Positions 22,250-34,419 of a stretch of 64,000 nucleotides of DNA are shown piece by piece; the first letter of the stretch is position 1, and each line of letters opens with the position of its first letter. Origin of the DNA: Amborella trichopoda (Eukaryota; Streptophyta; Magnoliopsida; Amborellales; Amborellaceae); the NCBI RefSeq assembly GCF_000471905.2, contig NW_006496077.1, positions 1,169,531-1,233,530 of the forward strand, given 5' to 3'. The notes beneath the pieces are model-generated. The model was not told the DNA's origin and searched no databases. It saw only the letters and a program-made list of their open reading frames with translations. The translations under genes and the position numbers were made by a program.

Positions 22250-23906
22250 TTATCTTTGTCTCTTCCCTCAATCTTCCGTCTCTCTACCCTCTCTCAACTT
22301 TCTCTCTCTAAATTTTTGGGATCATTTCTCATGTTAGCCCTAGTGCTCCTCCCTCAATATTCTCTCTTTCAGCCTTCTCTCACTAAATTTTGGGTTTTTA
22401 TTACCCTAGGTCTTATGCTCTCTTTCAATCTTCTTTCTCCATTCAGCAAACCAGATTATTTACTATGATTTCAGGCTATTAAGATGGATGAAAAGGCCCT
22501 TGCCGACCTCTATTGGAGTGTTGGGCGGTAATAATTACCTTTCGAGAGGAGGAGAATAAACTCCTTCCTCCTTCTCTTGCATTGTGGAGAAGTATTCATC
22601 TTAGGAGAGATTCGACTTCTGGAGAGGTGCCTAAGCAGACATATGAGCAGTGAAAGCTCACCCTAACTAGTTTGATTTACCTTATTGATGCACTCTTGAA
22701 CCCATCCCAAAAGTTTTTCTCTTGTTTTTCACTTTTCTCTGATATTCTCTCTTCTTTGATACTCTATTTATATATTTGGATTAATGTGAGTTTTAGTGTT
22801 TTTATGTATCTTGGATACTTGTAATGGGATTTATGGTTGGCCACCTTTTTTTCATCATTATGGGAGATGTTGTTATATTATTGAGTTTGTTGTTCTTGTA
22901 TTGGGGTTCATGACTTGTAATTGTTTCTTGGGTTTAATGAACTGTTTCCCTCATTGGAGTGAAAAACTACAAACTAATTTTGATGAGAAACATGAATAAA
23001 ATTAAGAGATATATGCACTGGAAAGTGTTGTTAAACAGTTCTATGATAGTTATAAAACATATGGCTAGCTAATTGAAGAATAGGCCAAGATTGTGATTAT
23101 CTGACCTAACGCCACCATGGTTGCTTTCTGCTTGACCTGGAAGTAAATTTCGGTATATTTCTTCTTCAGGAATATATTGTCCATCTATATCTATTTCTAC
23201 GGTCCAACCCATGATTATACAACAATTAATATGGTGCCCTATCTCAGTATTTTTGGAATATATATATGTTCTCCTACATCCAGATGCTTACTTTTAGACA
23301 GATTAGTAAATAGTGAAGAGTATGTACTGCTTTTTACTTCTTTAGATGGTTACTGAGCTACTTTTGGTCATTATTAATGATTATTCATTGGGGATGGATG
23401 AATTAGAGTTTTTCTTAGTTCATTTTTTTTTGTTTATTTTTAATGATTTTTTGCAACTGATTCAAATTGAGTTAATTGTTTGTCGGATAGGATCTTTTTG
23501 TGTGGGGTTTTATAAAATTAATGAATTTTGAGGTGTCATGTTCCTTTATTGTCTTTCCATCTTTTGTTGCATACGAATTAATTTGAACTTTTTATTCCTT
23601 GTGAGATAGGATCTTTTTATATTGGATCATATGAATTGTTCTGATTTCTAAGAAGATATATAAATTGGGGTGGGGTGAATATGTTGATGACTTGATTAAT
23701 GGCTGATTATTTTGTGGGTTAGGTGATTTGGTTAGTTGGTGTCCCCCTTTATTCCTTTGTTTTCTCATTATTGTTGCAGCTGAATCAATTTGAGTTTTAC
23801 TCTCAAAGGTTGAGCCTTTTTGAAATTGGCTACAATTTTCTTGTAACTATTGTAGCTGAACCAATTCGAGTTTTACTATGATACAATTTTTTTGTAACTG
23901 CTATAG

Positions 23907-24476
23907 ATGAATCAGTACGAGTTTTACTATGATTGCTCAGTGGATAACGATTTAGATTTGGGTGATTGCAAGGACACCATTAAAATTGATTCTTCTTTGG
24001 ATCTGAAATGCTTGAATTTCCTAAAAAGTATATGGGTCGTACGGTTTTCAAATGTCAGAATACTCGATGGTCTAGCAGATCTAGTTGTAATAAGGAATAA
24101 GGTTAGTGGCTTCACTTTTGATTACAATGCCTTTTTGTATGTGTGGAAGTTACCCTTCGGAAAAAAGAATTTTGTTCATATATGTTTGTGGGTCGTATGG
24201 TTTTCAAATGTCGGAATACTCAATGGTCTAACAGATCTGGTTGTAATGAGGAGTAAGGTTAGTGGCTTCATTTTTTATTACAATGTGTTTTTATATGTGT
24301 GGAAATTACCATTCAGAAAAAAAACAATTTGTTCATATATGTTTGATTTTGTGCGGTCTTTTCCAAATACTATCCATAGATTACTTCCACGATTAGATAA
24401 TGTTGAAAATTCATCCAAATTTGTTTTCATAGAGCTTGAAAACAATATCTATGTGTGCATGGGATTGTATGCCTAA
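23907..24476 (+). CDS. Hypothetical 189-residue ORF with in-frame internal repeat
   Basis: Open frame starting MNQYEFYYDCSVDNDLDL. Residues about 43-94 are repeated as 95-146 (VVRFSNVRILDGLADLVV against VVWFSNVGILNGLTDLVV) because a 156-bp segment, exactly 52 codons, is tandemly duplicated. There is no signal peptide or recognised domain; the repeat is hydrophobic with aromatic-rich stretches. The preceding bases look like an intron 3' end, so the ATG may be internal to an exon. The function is unknown and it may be a pseudogene. Confidence 0.3.
   Translation: MNQYEFYYDCSVDNDLDLGDCKDTIKIDSSLDLKCLNFLKSIWVVRFSNVRILDGLADLVVIRNKVSGFTFDYNAFLYVWKLPFGKKNFVHICLWVVWFSNVGILNGLTDLVVMRSKVSGFIFYYNVFLYVWKLPFRKKTICSYMFDFVRSFPNTIHRLLPRLDNVENSSKFVFIELENNIYVCMGLYA
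24031..24343 (+). repeat. 156-bp tandem duplication
   Basis: Two head-to-tail copies (from about 24,031 and about 24,187) share GGGTCGTACGGTTTTCAAAT and GTTAGTGGCTTCA segments. They differ by roughly one base in eight and keep the same reading frame. Confidence 0.85.
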
Positions 24477-24559
24477 ACATGCACTTGATCCTACTTGGTA
24501 CATATGATTGATATCATTTTCTATGTGTGCATAGAAACCCGTCTTTATATATTCTTGTC

Positions 24560-25000
24560 TTTGATATTCTACTATGATGTTACTTGCCTCCCTTATCACA
24601 TTTCAATCAGATGGTTAAGAAGTTGCAAGAAGAATCATTGAAACTTACCATTCTCTTGGATTGTCATCTTAAATTCCTTGTCGAAATTCTTATTCACGAG
24701 AAACAATGGGTCGAGGAATGCACTTCTGATGTAATCTCTTTGAAAGTGACACACTCAAACCTCTTTATATATTCTTGTCTTTGATATTCTACTATGATGT
24801 TGCTTACTTCCCTTACCACATTTCCATTAGATGGTTAAGAAGTTGCAAAACGAAGGATCATTGAAACTTACCACCCTCTTGGATTGTTATCTTAAATGCC
24901 TTGTCGAAATTCTTATTCACGAGAAACAGTGGGTCGAGGAATGCACTTCTGATGTAATCTCTTTGAAAGTGACACACTCAAAATTGCTACTCTTCTTCAA
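24560..25000 (+). repeat. 220-bp tandem duplication with acceptor-like sites
   Basis: Two copies (24,560-24,779 and 24,780-25,000). Each begins with CTTTGATATTCTACTATGAT, runs through a pyrimidine-rich CACATTTC..AG and then ATGGTTAAGAAG, and ends in GATGTAATCTCTTTGAAAGT. The second copy has a 3-bp insertion that keeps the frame. Confidence 0.85.
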
Positions 25001-25020
25001 ATTCCAATTTTGATTTATCT

Positions 25021-28000
25021 GATCTAAGCACAATATGTTTAGCTAGGACCTCCCATTCTTTTAACGGGTGGCTAAAGAGAGCTTTTGGACTGCATTATGC
25101 AATTGGCAAAGCCCTTTATACAAGAAATTTAACAATGACTTCATAGAGCCTGACTGTAATTTTATATGAAAAATATGGAATACATGTATCTAGATTTCTA
25201 TCTTTGTTACTGTTAATGTGGGCAGGTCGATTGAGTTCTAAGTGGATTTTTATCCGTGTTATTGCTAATTGAAATATTATTTTTCCCTTATTATATGAGA
25301 AATGGAAGCACCATATGCTTATCCTTCAGCACTAACAACAAGCTTCATAAGGAAGACAAGAGAGAACAAATACCTCTTTTTCTCTCATTAGATTGAAACA
25401 TAGAAGCTTTACTAGCAAGATTCAATGGAATAAATACCCAAGTGGAAATTAAAGATGAACCAGAGGTTTTAGAAGGTATATACAAAGAACAAAAAATTCG
25501 TGCAAGTTCGAAAATGTTTAAAATCCCTTTATAACACACAGACATTTGGTGGAAAACCCCTAAATGCCTCTCTCTCTCTCTCTATGCTTGCTAATTACCA
25601 TTGCAAATCTGAATAAAACCAAATCCCCAACATCCAACCAATTGAAGACCAGCAAGATGGTTAAGATTTTGTTGTCATAACTTGCCTTATTATATTTATA
25701 TTGTCATTTCAAGCCACTTACTCAAATCAAACATTAAGCCCTTGCTTAAACAAATGCAGGACTAAAAAAAAAGGGCAATTCAAACATTAAGCCCTTGCTT
25801 AAACAAATGCGGGACTAAAAAAAATGAGCAATTACAAACAATCGTCTAAGCATCTCAACATCACAACAATGAAGTCAACTCAAATTCAATGAATATAAAA
25901 ATCCTGCAATTAATACATACACGAATCAAAATGATAATACATCCTTTAACTGAAATCGTCTTTAAATTTACATAACTATCAACTGATAGCATAGTCTTTA
26001 ATAAGCGTTTGTCATCATGAAAAGAGTATTACATCCCCATATCAATAAAGTGGGGACCCTCAAATTATTTGCCAACTTTTTGATACAAAGAATCGAACAA
26101 TTGCGATGTCACAACATTTAAGGTCAGTCTATGTTGTTACACAATCATGTTATCTCAGTTACACTTTCTACAAGCCAATCTATGCCGCTCAACATTGAAG
26201 CCCAATCTCCTTCCCCAAATGCAAGCGATAGCTCTCGAACACCGTAGAGCTCACCGTGATGCCAAAATCTAACAATATCAAATGTTGTGATAACCAAGTG
26301 TAGTATGTATGACCTGCAACTCATCCAAGACTTGTATTAAATCAACATATATTCGAGTTAACAACACAAACTCTAAATAGAGCCTACAAGTCAAGTTATT
26401 AATCAGAATAAGACACATTGCATATAACTCATATGACTTGCAACACATGTTACTAACATCCTATATATACTCATGTTTGCATCCTAAGATCGTATACACA
26501 TTATGAACGACATACACGCATTGACATCAGCATATGCACACTGTTAAAAGTAGGTACACATTGTCAGCAATATATAAACATTGTTAACAATGTGTTCAAA
26601 TTGTTAACATTATGTACACATCTCCCACAGTGTGTGGACATGGAGAACGACATATACATATTGGGCAATAGTGTACATACAATGAAATCAACCTCTACAC
26701 TATTAAATAGTGTATGCACACCGGCCCAACTTTAGTTCAAACAACAGTTAGCACCAGCTGAAATAGATAACTCTTTCCAATTGATTATTTTCCACTAGTA
26801 GCGGCATTAAGTCAGAATCCAACAAGACCAATAATTCCAGTAACCAAGCATAGTACTTATGATCTGCAACTCATCCAAGACTTGTATTTATCAACATAAA
26901 TTCGAGTTAACAGCACAAATTCTAAATAGAACTTACAAGTCAAGTTATTAATCAAAATAAAACACATTGCATATAGCTCATATGACTTGCAACACATGTT
27001 ACTAACATACTATATATGCTCATGTAAAAGTATGAAAACACTGAGATCAACATATACACATTATGAACAACATACAAGCATTGAAATCAGCATATGCATA
27101 TGGTTAAAAGTGTGTACATACTGCTAGTAGTCTATACACATTGTTAACAATGTGTTCACATTGTGAACATTGACTGCACATATCACAGTGTGTGGACATC
27201 AACAACAAAATATACACGATGTGCAGCAATGTACATACACTGAAATCAACCTACACACACTATTAATAGTGTATGCACACTGGTTCAAGTTTAGTTCATA
27301 TAACAGTTAACACCTGTTGAAACAGATGCTCCTTTTAATTGATTATTTTCCACAAGTAGTGGTATTTAGTCCAAATCACACATGAAACACCTGCTGAAAT
27401 ATATGGATGATTGGGAAAGTAAGCAATCTTAAATAACTCTTCAAACATCTTAACATCACAATAATGAGCTCATTTCAAATTCAATGAACATAAAAATCCT
27501 ACAACTAACACTAGCATCAATCAAAATGATAGCACATTCATTAACAAATTCAAATCGTCTTTAAATTTACATAAATAACAACTGATACCATAGCCCTTAA
27601 CAAGCACTTGTGGTCGCCAAAAAACATTACGTTCCCATATCAATAAAATGGGGACCCTAAAATTAGTTGCCACAATTGTTGACACAAAGAAGCTATGTAT
27701 TTATATACCCCCAAGATATCCTATAGGATTCATATTACCATCCAAAACTCTGTTTACAAAAAAGATATGTAATTTTTTTTAAAAAATTGTTAACATATGT
27801 ATAAACAAACAGTACGCCAAGTACATAAAAAATAGGCAGGCCACAATCCAGGTGCTCTATGCAAATTCCTCAGCAGAAAAGGTGAAGTAACTCAAAAAAT
27901 GCTATACATTTAGAAAACTAACTAAACAAGAGATATAAAAAGGATAGAAGGAACCAGAAGCTCAAAAAGGTGAAAAAAAAAGTTCCCAAGAGTCAATTAT

Positions 28001-28318
28001 GCTCCCTTGGAGTGTTACTTGTGCTCTCAATACAGACCCCTATACCAAAATATACAAGAAATAACAACTTAGTAATAATGGAGCATTTGATCAAGAAATT
28101 TTCATGTAAAAATTTTTCCTACACTATATTACAGTATCAAGAATGAACTACTAAACAACATTCAATAAATTGCTTAAATGTAAGCATGTATGCTTTCATT
28201 TAAAACAAAGAATGGTGAACTCAAATACTCGCATCTAAGTAGCAAAGTAAGCTCACAAGTAAGAAAGATATCTAATCATACCATTTGCATTGCATAGAGG
28301 AGAAATTACGCTTGTCAT
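25021..28318. other. AT-rich region with nested direct repeats
   Basis: No gene is supported. Features seen: a (TC)n tract at 25,568-25,584; a 53-bp tandem pair at 25,727-25,832; a 240-bp direct repeat at about 25,835-26,075 and 27,430-27,671 (both ending near GGGGACCCT..AAATTA); and the 550-bp tandem duplication listed separately. The short minus-strand frame at 25,345-25,545 has no recognisable motif. Confidence 0.55.
26291..27385 (+). repeat. 550-bp tandem duplication with TTAAC palindromes
   Basis: Two copies (26,291-26,840 and 26,841 to about 27,385) share GACTTGTATT, ATTCGAGTTAAC and CATATGACTTGCAACACATG segments. Each contains a run of 20-25-bp degenerate units around ACATTGTTAACAATGTG, an imperfect palindrome, plus a CACTATTAA..TAGTG hairpin. 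Confidence 0.8.
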
Positions 28319-31202
28319 TGGTTAGGTTCCTCGATCTCGCCCCCTTGGATCTAGGTGATCGGGTGATATATGTCTCGAGTTCAGAAGACCCGAGACCTGA
28401 GATCGCTCCCTCAGGATCCTCGTTCACAGAACAAGGGCAGGTGTCCATCTAGTAAGAGAGGAATTTTAATGTGAGATGGGAACCAACCTCACCTGGGTCC
28501 GTGACTTACTCGAGCTGACTCGCACAGACGCCCTCTTAGATCACGACGGAAAGGCCCCCAGCTCCTTCAGCTGATTTGGAATCGGCTCCCTTGACCTGCA
28601 ATCTCCTTGTTTTCTGCACAACATTATCATGGTTAACTTGCAAGACAAGTGGGCCGAAGGACCCACCCTTGTCTTAGGGCAACGCACATTCATAAGTGAG
28701 AGTGATGAAGTGGAAGGTTCGAATAAATGTAGAGAAGGGAATCTGATAAGGGGATGAGACTAGCATGATAGCTGGACCTGTGACCGACTCGGAGTGGTAG
28801 CAAGATGGGCATGATACTCAGGACCAACACAACGACAATACTACTTGAAACCGAGGCTGATATGATTGTCCTAATTTGGTGTGGCAGCAAGACGGGCATG
28901 GTACTTAGGACTAGCATGACAACAATACTACTCGACAGCTAAACCGTTATGGCAATGTCAGGCCGAGTCTATCCTCGGTCAAGTGAGAAGAGAAAAGAAT
29001 GAGGAGGGAGTGTGAAGTGACGAAGAGACGGGGTCCCGACGGCATTTAGGCATCGCCATTCACAGTCGTGGAGTAGCAGTGTCACGGCCTTTAGACGACG
29101 CTAGACACTACTGTTCACAGTTGGAGGGTGAGCAGTGAGCTATATGCAGCACTAGGCAACACCGTTGGCAACACGAGAAGGAAGCACACCCCTTTGTGGG
29201 CGGTGATAGCCTCTTATGAAGTGCACGTCAATAGCCACTTGTGAAGCGCACGACGATAGTTCCTTTTGAGGCACATGGCGATAGGCGTGAGACAAAAGAG
29301 AAACTTGTCAACGGCGATAGGCACCGAGCTCACTAAAAGAGGCTTGAGAATGACGATAGGTGTTGTCGTAACCCTTCACAAGCGGTGATAGGCATTGCTG
29401 TCTACGATAGGCGCGCAAAAAGGGAAGACTCCTACGGGCGGCAATAGGCTTCTCCATCTGTGCTTTTAGCTGAGATGTCGAAGAGACATCTACGGACGAC
29501 GATGGGCAGTGTTGTTTATGAGCCTTGTCGAGAGAAAGAGAAGGACAAAAAGAAGGAGAAAGAAGCTCGTGTATGGTGCTGCCATCGCCATGCGCAATCT
29601 GTGAATCGACTGAAGAAGAAAGAAAGAAAGAGGCATGCACGGCACTGCCACTGCCGTGCATGGCCTCTGAGAAAAGCCCAGACAAAGAAGAAGAATGAGA
29701 AGAAGAGAGAGAAGAAGAAAGAGAAGAAGAGAAGAGAGAGAAAGATTTACCTTGATCTTAGGGGTACCGATCCAAAATTTTATCTCTTCTTCTTCTCTCT
29801 CTCTGAACATGACTCAACAGTAAGAAGAAATATAAAATTTATTAAGCAAGAGTCTCTTTGGCCAAGGGTCCTAGGTACAATGATAGTACGTGGAATATAT
29901 AAAGTTTTGCCCAAACATGGACAATCAAAATTAAACCTAATTGCTAGAAATTAAGATTTAACTGAATTAAATAAAATAGGAAAATAGGGTGCAAAATGAC
30001 AGATTTGCTCCTTCCTAACAATTCATGGAATTCCAAAACAGTCCCTATTGCTGCCCTAGAACTTGCATGATCTTTCATGGATAATCTGGGGTCGCTCTGG
30101 TGCCTGTTTGATTGAAAGATGATTGTTTCTTGTAGGGTTTGGCATGGCGATCGATTTGATACCAACTTCGAGCCATGGATCGTGTTTTTAGGCCACGATC
30201 ATGTGACTTGAGTTTTTGCTGAATCTTGCAAACTATGGATCGAAAGTGTGCTCATTCCTTGATGTTTTCTCATGGTTTCTTCAATGGATCACACTGAACA
30301 TGTTGTCATGATCGCGTAGCAACAAACGCAGCTTGATTTCGTGTTCGGATGCGAATTTTGCAACGTTAGAGTTTTGACCGGAATCTGGAATTTCGGCCCC
30401 AAAATTTGCAGTGATTTCATCGAATTCATGTGTGAAATCTAACGGTTCATCATGCACGAGGTTCGGACCGGTGATAGCCATGGGCCTTACACATGTGGTG
30501 CAATTGGTTTCATATCGATCTGGTTTGTGAGCGTTGTGATTCAGCCGCTCGAGCAAGGCGTGTCGCTGCTAATTTTCCTACAACTTTCTTCACGGATCAA
30601 CAACTTCTCTCTAGCTTTTCTCCACGCTCCGGCGTCATCATGGGGTGGGCCAATATCGAAACGCTCATCTCAATGAGACGAACATGCTCTAAGAAGCTTG
30701 AGCACGATGCGATCTCGGACGAGGGAGATATAAGAGTCACAAGTCATTGTTTGTGACTGTCCCTTTAATGGAGTTTGGTTGCAGGTTGGCGGCACGGGAA
30801 TAGCGTGCGGCTCCTCTTGTTTGCTCTTTTACCTATAACTTCTTCTTGGAATGTTCGTTTGAGCTGAAATTTGACCTCTGTAGGTTTTCAACCATGCTGA
30901 ATCCAATGGCGGTGGTTCCATAGTAATTGGAAACATCGAAAATATAGTTCTAGTTATAAGGGGTCCGTTTTAGGGTGCTAGAGGTTGATTCTACCGAAAC
31001 TGTTTCTCAGTCTGCATTGCCTTAGACATGTCGGATGCAATGAAACTTGGAAGGAGACACTTAAGAGTCTTTATGAAGATCTTGACTCATTCTAAGGCCA
31101 GTATGATACTGTCATAATTTCCACAGTTTGTTAGGCTTTATTGACTGGCTTCTCTTTTATTCCGCATCAGGGACCCATGGTGCTGAAAAATGCCTTCAAA
31201 CA
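28319..31202 (-). mobile_element. LTR E, minus-strand copy (3' LTR of element A)
   Basis: A 2,884-bp LTR starting TGTTTGAAGG (31,202) and ending CCTAACCA (28,319) on the minus strand. It contains a TATA-like TTTATATATTCC (about 29,890-29,900), a poly(A)-like AATAAA (about 29,842), GGATCGGTACCCCTAAG (about 29,760-29,780), a CT-rich U5 and degenerate CTATCGCC units. It lies downstream of element A's pol and 3' region on the same strand, so it is most simply its 3' LTR. ORFs up to 164 codons in it are low-complexity. Confidence 0.75.
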
Positions 31203-32779
31203 GTATGCCCTGCTGATTGTTGTGCTTCAAGAGAAGCGAGAAGGACAATCATTCGAAAAATGTCCTCTGGCTTTATTTCTTTTTCTTCCTAGCCATAGGA
31301 TCACATGAACGTCGAGCAGATTCACGTAATGCTGTAACTAGGACTCTCAGACGTTTGGATGCAATGTATAAGTCTGTCCATGGAGACTTAAGGGGTAGAA
31401 GAGAATTTTGAGGGATTTGTCGGAGTCCTCACCCTCAAGGGACTATTTGCGCTTCTAGCAGCTAAGGATTTTGTGTGGACCTCGTTGATAAGAATCGGGC
31501 CTATCTAGCGGCCAAGTGCTATTTGTTGCTACACTAGGTTTGCTTTTTATGATCAAGGTATTTCTGGAGGTCCCATCTAGCGGGGTCCAGTCGGGGACTT
31601 TTTATTGGCCTGTCTCGAAGGTTTGAGATTTTCAGCTAGAGGGAATTTTGACGAGGCAGCCTCGTGGGCCCCATCTTGCCAGGTCTAATCGAGGCTTTTT
31701 GTTGGCCTGTCCCGAAGGTCTGGGCCTATTTGGCTGAGGAAGGTTTTTGGCGAGGCGATCTCATGGCGAGGCATCACCTTGAAGTCTATGGTAGGTTGGG
31801 TCCTGGCTTTGTCAGTTTCTTACCTTCGTAGGGGTCTTTAGCATTTTGGAGGGATCTTTCAGTCATCTCCCTCACCCTCAAGGAATCTTCTTGTTTTTGG
31901 AGGTGAAGTGCAGGAGATCTTATGAGGCTCTCATTCCCGGGTGAGCCATTTTGTGTTGTGACTGGATGCTAGCAATTGAGGATTTTGTGTTGACCTCGTT
32001 AGCCAAAATTTTGCTCGTTTGGCAATTAGGTGCTGGCAAAGGCAGTGATGCTATGTCAACTTGCTTTTTTTTGGTCCAAGTTCCCTTTGCGTGTTTTCAC
32101 CTGGACTGGGGAAGTGGCACCGTAGAGAAGGTTTTCACCAACTTCCTTGATTTTCGGGCTCCTTTCCTCATGAACTTTCGAACATGTCCACCCTTTTCAT
32201 CTATTTTTTCTCGCGGTACCCTTTTGGGGTTTTCACCATGCCCGGGTTTTTATTTTCACGGAACTCTTTTACTCATGGTTTCGTGACCATGCCCATCCGT
32301 CATTTTTAATCATGACGTTCCCTTGTCTAGGTATACACCATGCTCGTCATTTTTTGTGAAGGCGTGTTTAAGGTCATGCCTTTGAGTCCTGTACGGAGCC
32401 TTTTAACATCATGTGGCCAGGATGTTTAGGGTCATACAGCTGGACCATAGTGGAGATGAATGACAGTCTGTGGAGGCCACAAAGTGAGTATGGTGGTGAT
32501 TTGACTCACTTTGGGAAGATGCCACGAGGCTACCTATGAAAGATGGATGTTGTATGAATGGTGGGTGAAAAGTGGTGACCCACTAGTTGACGGCGAGTAT
32601 GGATAGTGGAATGGTTCGCCGTTTTGTGAACACAAGTGAGACTCATTGGGAAACGATGAATGGTAATAATGAAATAAATGGACTCACTGGGGAATGATGA
32701 AGGTTGTGCGCACATGAATGGGTCGGTTAGGGAAATGCGTGAAAAAAAACGTAAAGGGGGTGTGCACGTATGTGGGGGC
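31203..32779 (-). mobile_element. Element A 3' region between minisatellite and LTR
   Basis: Non-coding part of the Tat element. It has direct-repeat-like segments around CGAGGC and GGCCTGTC..CGAAGGT (31,600-31,720), and no open frame with motif support. In the + strand copy this portion is missing because homology ends at about 1,975. Confidence 0.5.
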
Positions 32780-33205
32780 AAGTTTAAGGTCATGCCTCTG
32801 GGACCTGGGCAAAGCAGTTTAACGTCATGCGGCCAGGACGTGCACTATGGTTTAAGGTCATATGGCTTGGACTGTGGTTATGCAGTTTAAAGTCATGGAA
32901 CTAGGACCATGCAGTTTAAGGTCGTGCAACTAGACTTTCGCTACAGTTTAAGGTCATATAGTTTGGACCATGGTGCTAAGATTTTAATTTCATGCAACTA
33001 AGATGTAGACTATGGTTTATGGTCATATAGTTTGGGCCATGGCTATGTAGTTTAATGTCATGCAGCTAGGACTCGTGCAACTAGACCTCCGCTACAGTTT
33101 AATGTCATATAGTTTGGACCATGCAGTTTTAAGGTCGTGCACCTAGACCAAGGCTGTGCAGTTTTAAGGTCGTGCAGTTTTAAGGTCGTGCACCTAGACC
33201 AAGGC
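32780..33205 (-). repeat. Minisatellite in element A 3' region, block 1
   Basis: Degenerate units of about 30-36 bp (as given, AGTTTAAGGTCATGCAGCTA then GGACCATG), the reverse complement of the 35-bp array at 740-1,685. Fewer and more diverged copies than in the + strand array. Confidence 0.8.
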
Positions 33206-33699
33206 ACGGTCCAGGGTGTGGGTCGCCATGTAGGTGAAGCTGCATAGGCTTGTGGATAGTAATTTGACTCCTTGGGGATAAAAATGGCTAAGGCTATACA
33301 CAAGCAGAGAGCATTTAAATGAAGATGGTGGCCCTACGAGGAGTGGCAAACGGAAGCGAGCTTCACTGGGGATCAGGAGGGCAAGTGTGACTCACCGGGG
33401 ATAATGAGTAATGGTATGCATGTAACTCTATTGAGAATGACAGGCCAGAGCACATATGCAACCCCACTGGGGTTGAAAGGATAAGAATGACCCTAACTCC
33501 CAAGGGATAACGTGTCGTACTAGGATGTGACTCCTACTGGGGATGTTGGTGTGAAACAGATCCATCGGGGATTGAACAAGTAAGGCGGCCCTCTTTTTCT
33601 TTTGCATACACCTAACTCCACTGGGATGTTTGATGGAATACATCTGGCAAAGCGGTGCTCCCATTTCACAGTTTTGATCATGCCTATGGACTATTTGTC

Positions 33700-33870
33700 G
33701 CATTGTGCTTTACAATTTTAAGGTCTTGTAGCTCGGACCATGTCTATGCAATTTAAAGTCATGCGGCTAAGACCATGCAGTTTAAGGTCATGCAACTAGA
33801 CCTCTGCTACAGTTTAAGGTCGTATAGTTTGGACCATGCAGTTTAGGGTCGTGCATCTAGACCTTGTGGT
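33700..33870 (-). repeat. Minisatellite in element A 3' region, block 2
   Basis: Four to five further units of the same minisatellite, separated from block 1 by about 480 bp of unique sequence that aligns with 1,690-1,975. The array is therefore split or duplicated in this copy. Confidence 0.75.
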
Positions 33871-34419
33871 ACGGGAATGTGACTCCCTTGGGAACAGAGC
33901 TGTAATTGGAAACTTGACTTGTGAGGAGTGAGACTAGGGTGCAGGGAATGAACTCCCTGAGGATGCAAGACAATGGGCCAGATGGGAGTGCCATGGCATG
34001 CGCATGACACTAAGTCTTGGATGGCACACGTGGTGTTAGTGCCCTGATGAAGCGTGCGTGGCGTTAGGCCCTTGATGAAGGGCACGGGGCGTTAGGCCCA
34101 TGTGAAGCACACACAACAATGATCACACGCGACATTGAGTTGCGGGCGGCAATGATCATGAACGACAATGCCTTGTGGGGGCTAAGAGCGATGGACAATG
34201 AGAAGGCCCGACCACAGTGGTTTGTTGGAAGCCAAGTCCTCCAGCACAGCAGTGAAGTCCATGTTGTTTTGGAGGAAGGGAATCCATCATAGGTCGGTTC
34301 CTTGCAGGGGAAGTCTGCTTTGTACGTCAGACGAATTGAAGCTGACACGGAAATGATTGACTTCTTCTTCATGATGACAACGTTTCTTTTTATTGCAGGC
34401 ACCACATTTTAAGAACCTA

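Larger units (their letters stand above)
22250..25020 (+). other. Unrecognised locus with exon-like duplicated segments
   Basis: Possible decayed or unannotated gene. A CT-rich leader-like stretch (22,256-22,440) is followed by CAG then ATGGATGAAAAGGCCCTTGC (22,484) and a GGTAATAATT donor-like site. Farther along, three copies of an acceptor-like AG followed by CTGAATCAATTTGAGTTTTAC-like sequence occur (about 23,779, 23,860 and 23,908). The last opens a 189-codon frame (23,907-24,476). Two copies of an acceptor-like CATTTC..AG plus ATGGTTAAGAAGTTGCAA open 60-66-codon frames (24,611 and 24,831), sharing the segment EILIHEKQWVEECTSDVISL. I do not recognise the protein family. It could be a pseudogene or an element-captured fragment. 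Confidence 0.4.

Noticed and set aside
29460-29954. 164-codon + strand ORF rich in Lys/Glu/Arg
   Set aside because: Lies on the opposite strand of LTR E in a CT/GA-rich tract; composition explains the open frame.
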